Of a DNA stretch of 64,000 bases, positions 44,163-51,741 are shown piece by piece. The position numbers and the translations under genes are program-made. Origin of the DNA: Paenacidovorax caeni (GTDB lineage: Bacteria; Pseudomonadota; Gammaproteobacteria; Burkholderiales; Burkholderiaceae_C); contig NZ_CYIG01000030.1 of the NCBI RefSeq assembly GCF_001298675.1, forward strand, positions 47,405 to 111,404, read 5' to 3'. Under the pieces are notes generated by a model. The model did not search any database. It was given only the letters and a program-made list of their open reading frames with translations, and was not told the DNA's origin. How positions within the stretch are numbered: position 1 is the stretch's first letter; each line of letters begins with the position of its first letter.

Positions 44163-45161
44163 ATGACCACACCACGCCGTCCCCTCCTGTCCATGCTCGA
44201 TCTGGTGGCCGTGCGCGAAGGCGGCAGCGTCGCCGACGCGCTCGCCACCGCCCTGGCCACTGCCCGCCACGCCGAAGCACTCGGCTTCACACGCTACTGG
44301 CTGGCGGAGCACCACAACATGCCCGGCATCGCCAGCTCTGCCACGGCGGTGCTGGTGGGCCACATCGCCGGAGGCACCTCCACCATCCGCGTCGGTTCGG
44401 GCGGCATCATGCTGCCCAACCACGCACCGCTGGTGGTGGCCGAGGCCTTCGGTACGCTGGCCGAGCTGTATCCGGGCCGCATCGACCTGGGCCTGGGCCG
44501 CGCACCCGGCACCGACGGGCCAACCATGCGTGCGCTGCGCCGTGACCGCGCAGAGACCGAGGAGGACTTTCCGCGCGACGTGGCTGAACTGCAGCGCCTG
44601 CTGGGCCCAGCCCAGCCGGGCGCACGTATCGTGGCCGTGCCCGGCGCGGGCACCAACGTGCCCATCTGGCTGCTGGGCTCCAGCCTGTTCTCAGCCCAGC
44701 TGGCCGCGCACATGGGGCTGCCCTATGCGTTCGCCTCGCACTTCGCACCGCGCATGCTGCACCAGGCACTGGACATCTACCGCCGCCTGTTCCAACCCTC
44801 GGCACGGCTGGCGCGGCCCTACGCCATCGTCGGCGTGCCCGTGGTCGCAGCGCCCACGGACGAGGAGGCGCAGTTCCTCGCCAGCAGCACCTACCAGCGC
44901 GTGCTGGGCATTCTCACGGGCCAGCGCGGGCTGCTGCGCCCACCGGCCGCGGACTACATGGCGCAGCTCCAGCCACACGAGCGCGCGGCCATCACCGACT
45001 TCCTCGCGGCCGGTGTGGTCGGCGGCCCGGCCACGGTACGCGCGGGCCTGCAAGCCCTGGCCGACGCCACGCAGGCCGACGAGTTCATGCTGGTGAGCGA
45101 CGTGTTCGACCCGCAGTTGCGCCTGCGCTCGCTCGACATCACGGCCCAGGCATGGGCGTAA
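44163..45161 (+). CDS. LLM-class flavin-dependent oxidoreductase (luciferase-like monooxygenase)
   Basis: 332-residue TIM-barrel FMN-dependent enzyme. The MsnO8-type start is seen ([20 protein letters not shown]), then [65 protein letters not shown] and the later [13 protein letters not shown]. Substrate is unknown; many members are uncharacterised. It lies between the CZB gene and gspF, with no obvious link to secretion, so it appears to be an insertion into an ancestral gspDEF run. In-frame sequence upstream of 44163 is shadow of the opposite gene. Confidence 0.9.
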   Translation: MTTPRRPLLSMLDLVAVREGGSVADALATALATARHAEALGFTRYWLAEHHNMPGIASSATAVLVGHIAGGTSTIRVGSGGIMLPNHAPLVVAEAFGTLAELYPGRIDLGLGRAPGTDGPTMRALRRDRAETEEDFPRDVAELQRLLGPAQPGARIVAVPGAGTNVPIWLLGSSLFSAQLAAHMGLPYAFASHFAPRMLHQALDIYRRLFQPSARLARPYAIVGVPVVAAPTDEEAQFLASSTYQRVLGILTGQRGLLRPPAADYMAQLQPHERAAITDFLAAGVVGGPATVRAGLQALADATQADEFMLVSDVFDPQLRLRSLDITAQAWA

Positions 45162-45217
45162 GAACCGCTACCATGGCGGGTTGAATTCCCTGCGGCGGCC
45201 GCGCCGCCCCTATCTGC

Positions 45218-46444
45218 ATGCCCGCGTTTTCGTTTGAAGCCCTGGACGCCCAGGGCCAGTCCCGCAAGGGCACCATCGAGGCCGACACAGCCCGCGCCGC
45301 CCGCAGCCTGCTGCGCGCCCAGGCGCTGGTGCCGCTGGCGGTGGAGCCCGTGGCCGTCCCGCCTGCGGGCGGCGCATCGGCCTGGGGGCAGCGCCTGTTC
45401 ACGCGCCCGGTGTTCAATGCCACGGGCCTGGCGGTGTGGACGCGCCAGCTCGCGGGCCTGGTGGCATCGGGCCTGCCGCTGGAGCGTGCGCTCACCGCGC
45501 TGGCCGACGAAGCCGAGGACGAGCGCCAGCACCATCTGGTGGCCGCGCTGCGTGCCGAGGTGAACGCCGGCTCCACCTTCGCACGTGCGCTGACGCAGCA
45601 CCCGCGCGAGTTCTCTGATATCTACTGCGCCGTGATCGGTGCAGGCGAAGCCAGCGGCAGCCTGGGCCTGGTGCTGGAGCGCCTGGCCGACGACCTGGAG
45701 GAACGCCAGCAGTTGCGCGCCAAAATTATCGGTGCTGCGCTGTACCCGGCCATTGTCACGGTGGTGGCGGTGGTCATCGTGCTGTTCCTGGTGGGCTACG
45801 TGGTGCCGCAGGTGGCCGGCGTGTTCGCAGGTACCAAGCGCGCCCTGCCCTTCCTCACCGTGGCCATGATGGCTGTGAGCGACACCGTGCGCCACTACGG
45901 CTGGCTGATGCTCATCGCTCTGGTATTGATAGCTGTTGGCGCACGGCTGGCACTGTCCCAGCCGCATGTACGCCTGAGGTTCGACGCTGCCTGGCTGCGT
46001 CTGCCGCTGATCGGGCGCCTGGCGCGCAGCTACAACGCCGCGCGCTTCGCTGGCACCCTGGCCATGCTTGCGGGCGCCGGGGTGCCTATCCTCAAGGCGC
46101 TGCAATCTGCCGCGGAGACGCTGAACAACCGCGCGCTGCGCGCCGACGCGCTGGATGCGCTGGTGCTGGTGCGCGAGGGCGCGCCCCTGGCTTCGGCGCT
46201 GGCGCAAAAGAAACGCTTTCCCGGCCTGGTCGCCATGTTTGCCCGGCTGGGCGAACAGACGGGCCAGCTGCCCCTGATGCTGCAGCGTGCCGCCAACCAG
46301 CTCAGCACCGAAGTGCAGCGTCGCGCCCTGCAGCTGGCCACGCTCCTGGAGCCCCTGCTCATCGTCACCATGGGCTTGGTGGTCATGCTCATCGTGCTGG
46401 CAGTGCTGCTGCCCATCATTCAGCTAAACCAGTTGGTGAAGTAA
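45218..46444 (+). CDS. gspF: Type II secretion inner-membrane platform protein
   Basis: 408 residues with two related cytoplasmic helical domains and three membrane helices. Family marks are MPAFSFEALDAQGQSRKGTIEAD at the start, RQLAGLVASGLPLERALTAL (first domain) and GTLAMLAGAGVPILKALQ (second domain). GspF anchors the GspE-L-M platform. Its gene is separated from gspE by two unrelated genes. A stretch near residues 235-245 (ALVLIAVGARLAL) is encoded by one half of the short bipartite repeat (45921-45950). Confidence 0.96.
   Translation: MPAFSFEALDAQGQSRKGTIEADTARAARSLLRAQALVPLAVEPVAVPPAGGASAWGQRLFTRPVFNATGLAVWTRQLAGLVASGLPLERALTALADEAEDERQHHLVAALRAEVNAGSTFARALTQHPREFSDIYCAVIGAGEASGSLGLVLERLADDLEERQQLRAKIIGAALYPAIVTVVAVVIVLFLVGYVVPQVAGVFAGTKRALPFLTVAMMAVSDTVRHYGWLMLIALVLIAVGARLALSQPHVRLRFDAAWLRLPLIGRLARSYNAARFAGTLAMLAGAGVPILKALQSAAETLNNRALRADALDALVLVREGAPLASALAQKKRFPGLVAMFARLGEQTGQLPLMLQRAANQLSTEVQRRALQLATLLEPLLIVTMGLVVMLIVLAVLLPIIQLNQLVK
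45921..45950. repeat. Short bipartite repeat, half copy inside gspF
   Basis: GATAGCT-GTTG-GCGCA, in frame within a membrane-helix region of gspF. Single arm, so weaker than the other copies. Confidence 0.4.
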
Positions 46445-46461
46445 GCACGGCCCGGCGCCCA

Positions 46462-46478
46462 TGCACCAGCATGGCGCG
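46462..46478 (+). promoter_or_regulatory. Candidate NtrC binding site
   Basis: TGCACC-N4-TGGCGCG matches the NtrC consensus TGCACC-N4-TGGTGCA in 11 of 13 fixed positions. It lies about 92 bp upstream of the sigma-54 promoter, a normal enhancer distance. Confidence 0.55.
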
Positions 46479-46553
46479 GCAGACACCGCCGGGAGCCCCC
46501 CGCGCCGCCCGTGATGCACGGGAAACGGACACCCTAGCGGCCACCCCTCGTCT

Positions 46554-46571
46554 TTGGCGCATTTTTTGCTT
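46554..46571 (+). promoter_or_regulatory. Sigma-54 promoter of the ammonium transporter gene
   Basis: TTGGCGCATTTTTTGCTT: the invariant GG (46556-46557) and GC (46568-46569) are exactly 10 nt apart as required for RpoN, and the flanks fit TTGGCACG-N4-TTGCTT. The ATG follows about 70 bp downstream. Confidence 0.8.
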
Positions 46572-46640
46572 CTATCTGGTGCATCGCCTGTGGCTTGCAA
46601 TTTCGCACCAAACCAAGGCAAATTCAGTGGGAGCGCTCTT

Positions 46641-47843
46641 ATGGAAGCACTGAAACAGGGCATGGACGCCCTGTTCATTTTGTTAGGGGCCGTAATGGTT
46701 CTGGCCATGCATGCGGGCTTTGCCTTCCTGGAACTGGGCACCGTGCGGCGCAAAAACCAGGTCAACGCACTGGTGAAGATCCTGGTCGATTTCTCGGTCT
46801 CCACCATCGTGTACTTCACGGTGGGTTACGCCGTAGCCTACGGCACGGGGTTCTTCGTGGGCGCAGGGCAGCTGGCGGCACACAACGGCTATGCGCTGGT
46901 CAAGTTCTTCTTTCTGCTGACCTTTGCCGCCGCCATCCCGGCCATCATCTCCGGCGGCATTGCCGAACGGGCCAAGTTCTGGCCCCAGCTGGTGGCCACG
47001 GCGGTCATCGTCGGCTTCGTCTATCCGTTCTTCGAGGGCATTGCCTGGAACCAGCACTTTGGTGTGCAGGCCGGCATCCAGGCGCTCACGGGTGCGGAGT
47101 TCCACGACTTCGCGGGGAGCGTGGTAGTGCATGCCGTCGGCGGCTGGATCGCCCTGGGTGCCGTGCTGCTGCTGGGCGCGCGCCGCAACCGTTACCGGCA
47201 GGGTGGCACCATTTCGGCCCACCCGCCGTCCAGCATCCCCTTCCTGGCGCTGGGCGCCTGGATTCTCACCGTGGGCTGGTTTGGCTTCAACGTGATGAGT
47301 GCGCAGACGCTGGACAAGATCTCCGGCCTGGTGGCAGTGAATTCGCTGATGGCCATGGTGGGCGGTACGCTCGCCGCCCTGCTGCTGGGCAAGAACGACC
47401 CAGGCTTCGTGCACAACGGCCCGCTGGCCGGTCTGGTGGCGGTGTGCGCAGGTTCAGACCTGATGCATCCGCTGGGGGCACTGGTGGTGGGGGCCGTGGC
47501 GGGCGCAATCTTCGTGGCCATGTTCACCCTGACGCAAAACAAGTGGAAGATCGACGACGTGCTGGGCGTGTGGCCGCTGCACGGTCTGTGCGGCGCCTGG
47601 GGTGGCGTAGCCGCCGGCATCTTTGGCAGCCAGGCCCTGGGCGGGCTGGGCGGGGTGAGCCTGGGCGCCCAGCTCATAGGCACAGCGATGGGCGTGCTTT
47701 GGGCTGCAGCGGGCGGGCTCATGGTCTACGGTGCGCTCAAAGCCACCGTGGGGCTGCGCCTGAGCCAGGAAGAGGAGTTCGACGGCGCGGATTTGTCGAT
47801 TCACCGCATCAGCGCCACGCCAGAGCGCGAGGCCAACTGGTGA
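46641..47843 (+). CDS. amt: Ammonium transporter (Amt family)
   Basis: Trimeric inner-membrane ammonium channel, 400 residues from the ATG at 46641 (MEALKQGMDALFILLGAVMV), preceded by GGGAG. About eleven membrane helices are visible. The conserved pore histidines are H164 (GSVVVHAVGGW) and H314 (VWPLHGLCGAWGG). There is no cleaved signal peptide, unlike classical AmtB. No glnK gene lies next to it. The promoter region has a sigma-54 element and an NtrC-like site, so expression should rise under nitrogen limitation, which fits the neighbouring cyanophycin (nitrogen reserve) genes. Confidence 0.95.
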   Translation: MEALKQGMDALFILLGAVMVLAMHAGFAFLELGTVRRKNQVNALVKILVDFSVSTIVYFTVGYAVAYGTGFFVGAGQLAAHNGYALVKFFFLLTFAAAIPAIISGGIAERAKFWPQLVATAVIVGFVYPFFEGIAWNQHFGVQAGIQALTGAEFHDFAGSVVVHAVGGWIALGAVLLLGARRNRYRQGGTISAHPPSSIPFLALGAWILTVGWFGFNVMSAQTLDKISGLVAVNSLMAMVGGTLAALLLGKNDPGFVHNGPLAGLVAVCAGSDLMHPLGALVVGAVAGAIFVAMFTLTQNKWKIDDVLGVWPLHGLCGAWGGVAAGIFGSQALGGLGGVSLGAQLIGTAMGVLWAAAGGLMVYGALKATVGLRLSQEEEFDGADLSIHRISATPEREANW

Positions 47844-47865
47844 GCCAGACGCAGGCGGTACGAGC

Positions 47866-47929
47866 GCTCTTTATTCGATAGCTGCTTGCGCTTGCCTGCA
47901 AAGGGCTGAGGGCACTTTTAGCCCTCAAT
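47866..47929. repeat. Short bipartite repeat (ATAGCT-N4-GCGCTT family)
   Basis: ATAGCT-GCTT-GCGCTTGCC followed by a second hairpin (AGGGCT/AGCCCT). Lies between the convergent ends of amt and the unknown 147-residue gene. Confidence 0.65.
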
Positions 47930-47934
47930 CCCTG

Positions 47935-48378
47935 CTACGGACCACCGGTGCGCTTGACCTTCGGGTCCGAGTAGGTCGGGGACTCTTTCGGAATCTCTTG
48001 CGCCATGCGTTCCTGCAGACCATCTTTGGTCACCTTGTCAGCCATGTCGACCGCCATGGTGCTGGCCCGCCACATGGAATGAATGACTTCCAGCAACTGC
48101 TTGTACAAAGGCTCCTTCGGCGGCTGGGCCTCTTCCTCGCTCTTGGCGTCTTTCTTTTTCTGGGCCTCGGGAATGGTCCAGTCGCGGTTGGTGTTGTCGG
48201 CGTTGGACGGCTTGTCAGGCTCACGCACAATGGCGCCCTCACCCAGACGGTCCATGGACTCGACCGGGTTGGGCGCATTGACGGGTCGCACAGGCACAGC
48301 CCCCGAGGCGCCCGTGGAATACAAATCGGCGCCCTGAGGACGCCAATACGGCGATCGGTCTACGGGTGGCAATTGCAT
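47935..48378 (-). CDS. Hypothetical protein, charged, 147 aa
   Basis: From the ATG at 48376-48378 (MQLPPVDRSPYWRPQG). No signal peptide and no membrane helix. The middle is low-complexity and charged (EAQKKKDAKSEEEAQPPKEP), followed by a predicted helical segment LYKQLLEVIHSMWRASTMAVDMADKV and a short tail. I recognise no domain. It has its own upstream region with an AGGGTTAACCCT palindrome (48494-48505). A frame to 48447 exists but the upstream part looks non-coding. Likely a genus-level conserved protein; function unknown. Confidence 0.65.
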   Translation of the reverse strand: MQLPPVDRSPYWRPQGADLYSTGASGAVPVRPVNAPNPVESMDRLGEGAIVREPDKPSNADNTNRDWTIPEAQKKKDAKSEEEAQPPKEPLYKQLLEVIHSMWRASTMAVDMADKVTKDGLQERMAQEIPKESPTYSDPKVKRTGGP

Positions 48379-48493
48379 GGCAGTGGCCCTTGGTGTTGGT
48401 GGGACAGCAGGGTGGCATTCCACCCCTCTCGTATGCCATAACGGCAAAAAGAAGGGGGAATTTAGGCCTTTTTACGCGATCACACGCAAACTG

Positions 48494-48505
48494 AGGGTTA
48501 ACCCT
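48494..48505. promoter_or_regulatory. AGGGTTAACCCT palindrome
   Basis: Perfect 12-bp palindrome about 116 bp upstream of the unknown 147-residue gene, similar to that upstream of the first porin (28158-28169). Role unknown. Confidence 0.3.
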
Positions 48506-48525
48506 GATTTGCCACTACCGACTTA

Positions 48526-48791
48526 GAGCCTGTTCACGATCTTTTCATAGTGCCCGTTGCCCCGCACAAGTGGCAGATGCAAGGCGCAAAGCGCAGCCGG
48601 GCTGGTGGCCCGGTGAGCCTTTGCAACGCCGCAGATGCCACTTGTGCGGGGCAACCCGAAGGGCAAGGCAGCAAAAAGCCGCACTCGGCGTTGCGCACCT
48701 TGACCAGGCCGCCAGCATGGCCTGCGGCGCGCGCCTGGATTGCGGCTTTTTGCTGCCTTGCGGGCACTATGAAAAGATCGTGAACAGGCTC
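48526..48791. mobile_element. 266-bp transposase-less element (MITE-like), copy 2
   Basis: The same element as 20356-20621, with intact terminal inverted repeats of about 31 bp (GAGCCTGTTCACGATC at the left, its inverse at the right). It is flanked by TTA on both sides, a 3-bp target duplication like those of some IS5-family groups (TNA). Inside are two further palindromes: one around GTTGCCCCGCACAAGTGG and its inverse, the other around GCAAGGCAGCAAAAAGCCG and its inverse. The right-hand TTA is also the stop codon (TAA on the minus strand) of the DUF1854 gene. Confidence 0.88.
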
Positions 48792-49268
48792 TTACAGGAA
48801 ACGCTCCAGCAACTTGCGTGAATGCTTGTCCAGGGCCGAGACATCGCGCACGCGGTACTGCACGCCGTCGGCACTGGCGATGAGCAGGTGCGTGCGCCCC
48901 TGCAGGCGGCGGATATCTTCCTCGGCCTTGAGCTGCAAGCGCGCGGGCCCGCGGTCAGTCAGCAGCTCCCAGGTGCTGGGCACCGAGAAGCTCGACACAC
49001 CGTGAATCTTCTCGATCACCGGCACGAATTCGCGCACTGCCAGTTCTTCCTCGACCAGGGCGCGGGCCTCGGAGGGCAACTGCGCGAGACGCGGCACCCA
49101 CAGCAGCTCGTGGCCGTCGCCGCCGACCAGGGACAGCCCCTCGTCTGGCGCCGCGATAGGAAAGGCACGCACCGGCGTCACTTCCTCGGGCTGGGTACTA
49201 CCCTCCAGTACAAGCTCCAGGCGCCCGTGGGCATTGCGTTGCAAGGTGAATTGGGAAGGAGTATGCAT
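48792..49268 (-). CDS. DUF1854 protein of the cyanophycin locus
   Basis: 158 residues, soluble. It starts MHTPSQFTLQRNAHGRLELV and has the DUF1854 pattern (VRAFPIAAPDEGLSLVGGDGHELLWV, then STWELLTDRGPARLQLKAEEDIR and the end VRDVSALDKHSRKLLERFL). This family is found beside an ABC transporter and cyanophycin synthetases in betaproteobacteria; its biochemical role is unknown. It is 8 bp downstream of the ABC transporter gene and probably co-transcribed with it. Its stop codon is formed by the target sequence of the adjacent 266-bp element. Confidence 0.88.
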   Translation of the reverse strand: MHTPSQFTLQRNAHGRLELVLEGSTQPEEVTPVRAFPIAAPDEGLSLVGGDGHELLWVPRLAQLPSEARALVEEELAVREFVPVIEKIHGVSSFSVPSTWELLTDRGPARLQLKAEEDIRRLQGRTHLLIASADGVQYRVRDVSALDKHSRKLLERFL

Positions 49269-49276
49269 GGCTGCCC

Positions 49277-51595
49277 TTAAAGTTTGCCTGCCGGGTGGGC
49301 GGAATGGGGCGACGGCAGAATGCCGGCCGCCTGTGCGTCTTCCTCGGCGCGCCGGGCCTGGGCCTCGTACAAGCGCCAGTAGGCGCCCTGTTGTGCCATC
49401 AATTCATCGTGGGGGCCGACTTCGACGATCTCGCCGCGGTCCATGACCACCAGCCGGTCGGCCTTGCGCAGCGTGGACAGGCGGTGGGCGATGGCGATGG
49501 TGGTGCGGCCTTTCACGAGGTTGTCCAGCGCCTTCTGGATTTCCTTCTCCGTCTCGGTATCGACGGCCGAGGTGGCTTCGTCCAGGATCAGGATGCGCGG
49601 GTCGATGAGCAGCGCGCGCGCGATGCTGATGCGCTGGCGCTCGCCGCCCGACAGGCCCTGGCCGCGCTCGCCCACCAGCGAGTCGTAGCCGTGCGGCAGA
49701 CGCAGGATGAATTCGTGCGCGTGCGCAGCACGCGCGGCGGCGACGATTTCCTCGCGCGTGGCGTCGGGCTTGCCGTAGGCGATGTTCTCGGCCACGGTGC
49801 CAAAGAACAGGAACGGCTCCTGTAGCACCAGGCCGATGTGGCGCCGGAAGTCGGCCACGGCCATGCGGCGGATGTCCACGCCATCGACCAGGATGGCGCC
49901 ATCGCTCACGTCGTAGAAGCGGCTGATAAGGTTGACCAACGTGCTTTTGCCCGAGCCGCTGTGGCCCACCAGGCCGATCATCTCGCCGGGGCGAATCTGC
50001 AAGGACAGGTTGCGCACCACCGTGCGGCTGCCGTAACGGAAGCCGATGTCGCGCATCTCGATGGCGCCGCGCACGTCATCGACCTTCACCGGATGGGCCG
50101 GGTCGGGCACGTTGCTCACGTGGTCCAGGATGTCGAAGATGCGCTTGGCGCCGGCTGCGGCCTTTTGCGTGACCGAGACGATGCGGCTCATGGAGTCGAG
50201 CCGTGTGTAAAAGCGCCCGATGTAGGCAATGAAGGCGGCCAGCACACCCACGGTGATCTGGTTGTGCGCCACCAGCCAAATGCCGAAGCCCCACACCACC
50301 AGCAGGCCGATTTCCGTCATCAGCGAAACGGTGGGCGAGAACAGGCTCCAGGTTTTGTTCAGGCGGTCGTTCACCTCCAGGTTGTGCTGGTTGGCCGCGC
50401 GAAAGCGCTGCGCCTCGCGCTTTTCCTGCGCAAAGGCCTTGACCACGCGGATGCCAGGAATGGTGTCGGCGAGCACGTTGGTCACCTCGCTCCACACGCG
50501 GTCGATGCGCTCGAAGCCGGTGCGCAGGCGGTCGCGCACGTTATGGATCAGCCAGGCGATGAACGGCAACGGCACCAACGTCACCAGCGCCAGCCACGGA
50601 TTGATAGAGAACAGGATCGCCGCGGTCATGCAGATCATGAGCACGTCGGTCGCAAAATCGAGCGCGTTGAGCGAGAGAAAGACGTTGATACGGTCGGTTT
50701 CAGAGCCGATGCGCGCCATCAGGTCACCCGTGCGCTTGCTGCCAAAGTAGTCCAGCGACAGGCGCATCAGGTGCTCATAGGTGGTGGTGCGCAGGTCGGC
50801 ACCAATGCGCTCGGACACCAGCGCCAGAATGTAGGTGCGTGCCCAGCCCAGGCCCCAGGCCAGCAGCGCCGACAGCAGCAGCCCGCCAAGGTACATGGCC
50901 ACCAGGGAGGCCGAAATCTGCTGGCCGCTCTGGTACGGGATAAGGATGTCGTCCATGAGCGGGATCGTCATGTACGGCGGCACCAGCGAGGCCGCCGTGG
51001 AGGCCAGCGTGAGCGCAAAACCCGCTGCCAGCTGCTTCTTGTACGGCCGCGCGAAGCGCCACAGGCGCAGCAGCACCCAGGTGGAGGTGTGCGGCTGCTG
51101 CGCGCGGGCGCAGGCCGGGCATTCCTCGCTGTCAGGTGGCAGGGACGCGTGGCAGACGGGGCACAGGGCCTCTTCCTCCGGCGCCACCGGCGCCGCGCTG
51201 GCGCTGCCCAGGCGCTCCACGTGCTGCTCGAAGCGCTGCACCAACCGCAGCGCCTGGGCCTGTGCGCCCAGCGTGAAGCGCCACAGCTGCAGGCGCCGGC
51301 TGGCGTCGTGCAGCTCCAGCGTGCCAACGCCGCCATGGTCGAGCATGCGCAGCACCATGCCAGGCTGCAGGGGCCAGCTCTGCCATGCCAACGCCCCTGG
51401 CGCACGTGCCAGCAAACGCTCCGACGTAAGGGCCACCAGGCCGCTGCCGAACTGCAGCGTGTCGGAGAGGTCAACCGCCAGGGCGGCCTGGACGTTCTCC
51501 TGGGTAGCGAGTTGGGCGCGCAATTCGGCGCCCAGCCCGGTTTCCGACAGCCCCTGAAAGACACCCGAGGCGTCCACTGAATGGTGATGTTGCAT
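49277..51595 (-). CDS. Cyanophycin-associated ABC transporter (fused membrane and ATPase domains, zinc ribbon)
   Basis: 772 residues. The N-terminal domain (about 1-130) is a PH-like or unknown domain; then a zinc ribbon, [18 protein letters not shown], at about 143-160. Six membrane helices of a type-1 exporter follow (about 180-460). The ATPase domain has Walker [17 protein letters not shown], signature [15 protein letters not shown], Walker [13 protein letters not shown] and the H-loop AHRLSTLR. This is the ABC transporter type that accompanies cyanophycin genes; the substrate is not known. It is divergent from the first cyanophycin synthetase gene with about 146 bp between them, so both units may share control. 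Confidence 0.9.
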   Translation of the reverse strand: MQHHHSVDASGVFQGLSETGLGAELRAQLATQENVQAALAVDLSDTLQFGSGLVALTSERLLARAPGALAWQSWPLQPGMVLRMLDHGGVGTLELHDASRRLQLWRFTLGAQAQALRLVQRFEQHVERLGSASAAPVAPEEEALCPVCHASLPPDSEECPACARAQQPHTSTWVLLRLWRFARPYKKQLAAGFALTLASTAASLVPPYMTIPLMDDILIPYQSGQQISASLVAMYLGGLLLSALLAWGLGWARTYILALVSERIGADLRTTTYEHLMRLSLDYFGSKRTGDLMARIGSETDRINVFLSLNALDFATDVLMICMTAAILFSINPWLALVTLVPLPFIAWLIHNVRDRLRTGFERIDRVWSEVTNVLADTIPGIRVVKAFAQEKREAQRFRAANQHNLEVNDRLNKTWSLFSPTVSLMTEIGLLVVWGFGIWLVAHNQITVGVLAAFIAYIGRFYTRLDSMSRIVSVTQKAAAGAKRIFDILDHVSNVPDPAHPVKVDDVRGAIEMRDIGFRYGSRTVVRNLSLQIRPGEMIGLVGHSGSGKSTLVNLISRFYDVSDGAILVDGVDIRRMAVADFRRHIGLVLQEPFLFFGTVAENIAYGKPDATREEIVAAARAAHAHEFILRLPHGYDSLVGERGQGLSGGERQRISIARALLIDPRILILDEATSAVDTETEKEIQKALDNLVKGRTTIAIAHRLSTLRKADRLVVMDRGEIVEVGPHDELMAQQGAYWRLYEAQARRAEEDAQAAGILPSPHSAHPAGKL

Positions 51596-51741
51596 TGTGT
51601 TTGGTATTCGTGTGCGGCAGCAGGCGGGCCTGCTCCCAGCTTAACGCCGCAACCCGCCGACGCGCTGACACGGCGCGCAGCCACCCGGCTGGGCGCACAA
51701 TGAAGCATTCGAGCCGACCTCTTCCTCAACCGCTTTAATCC

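Noticed and set aside
46575..46598. Second sigma-54 promoter candidate ending in TTGCA upstream of amt
   Set aside because: It lacks the required GG exactly 10 nt before GC, whereas 46554-46571 has it.
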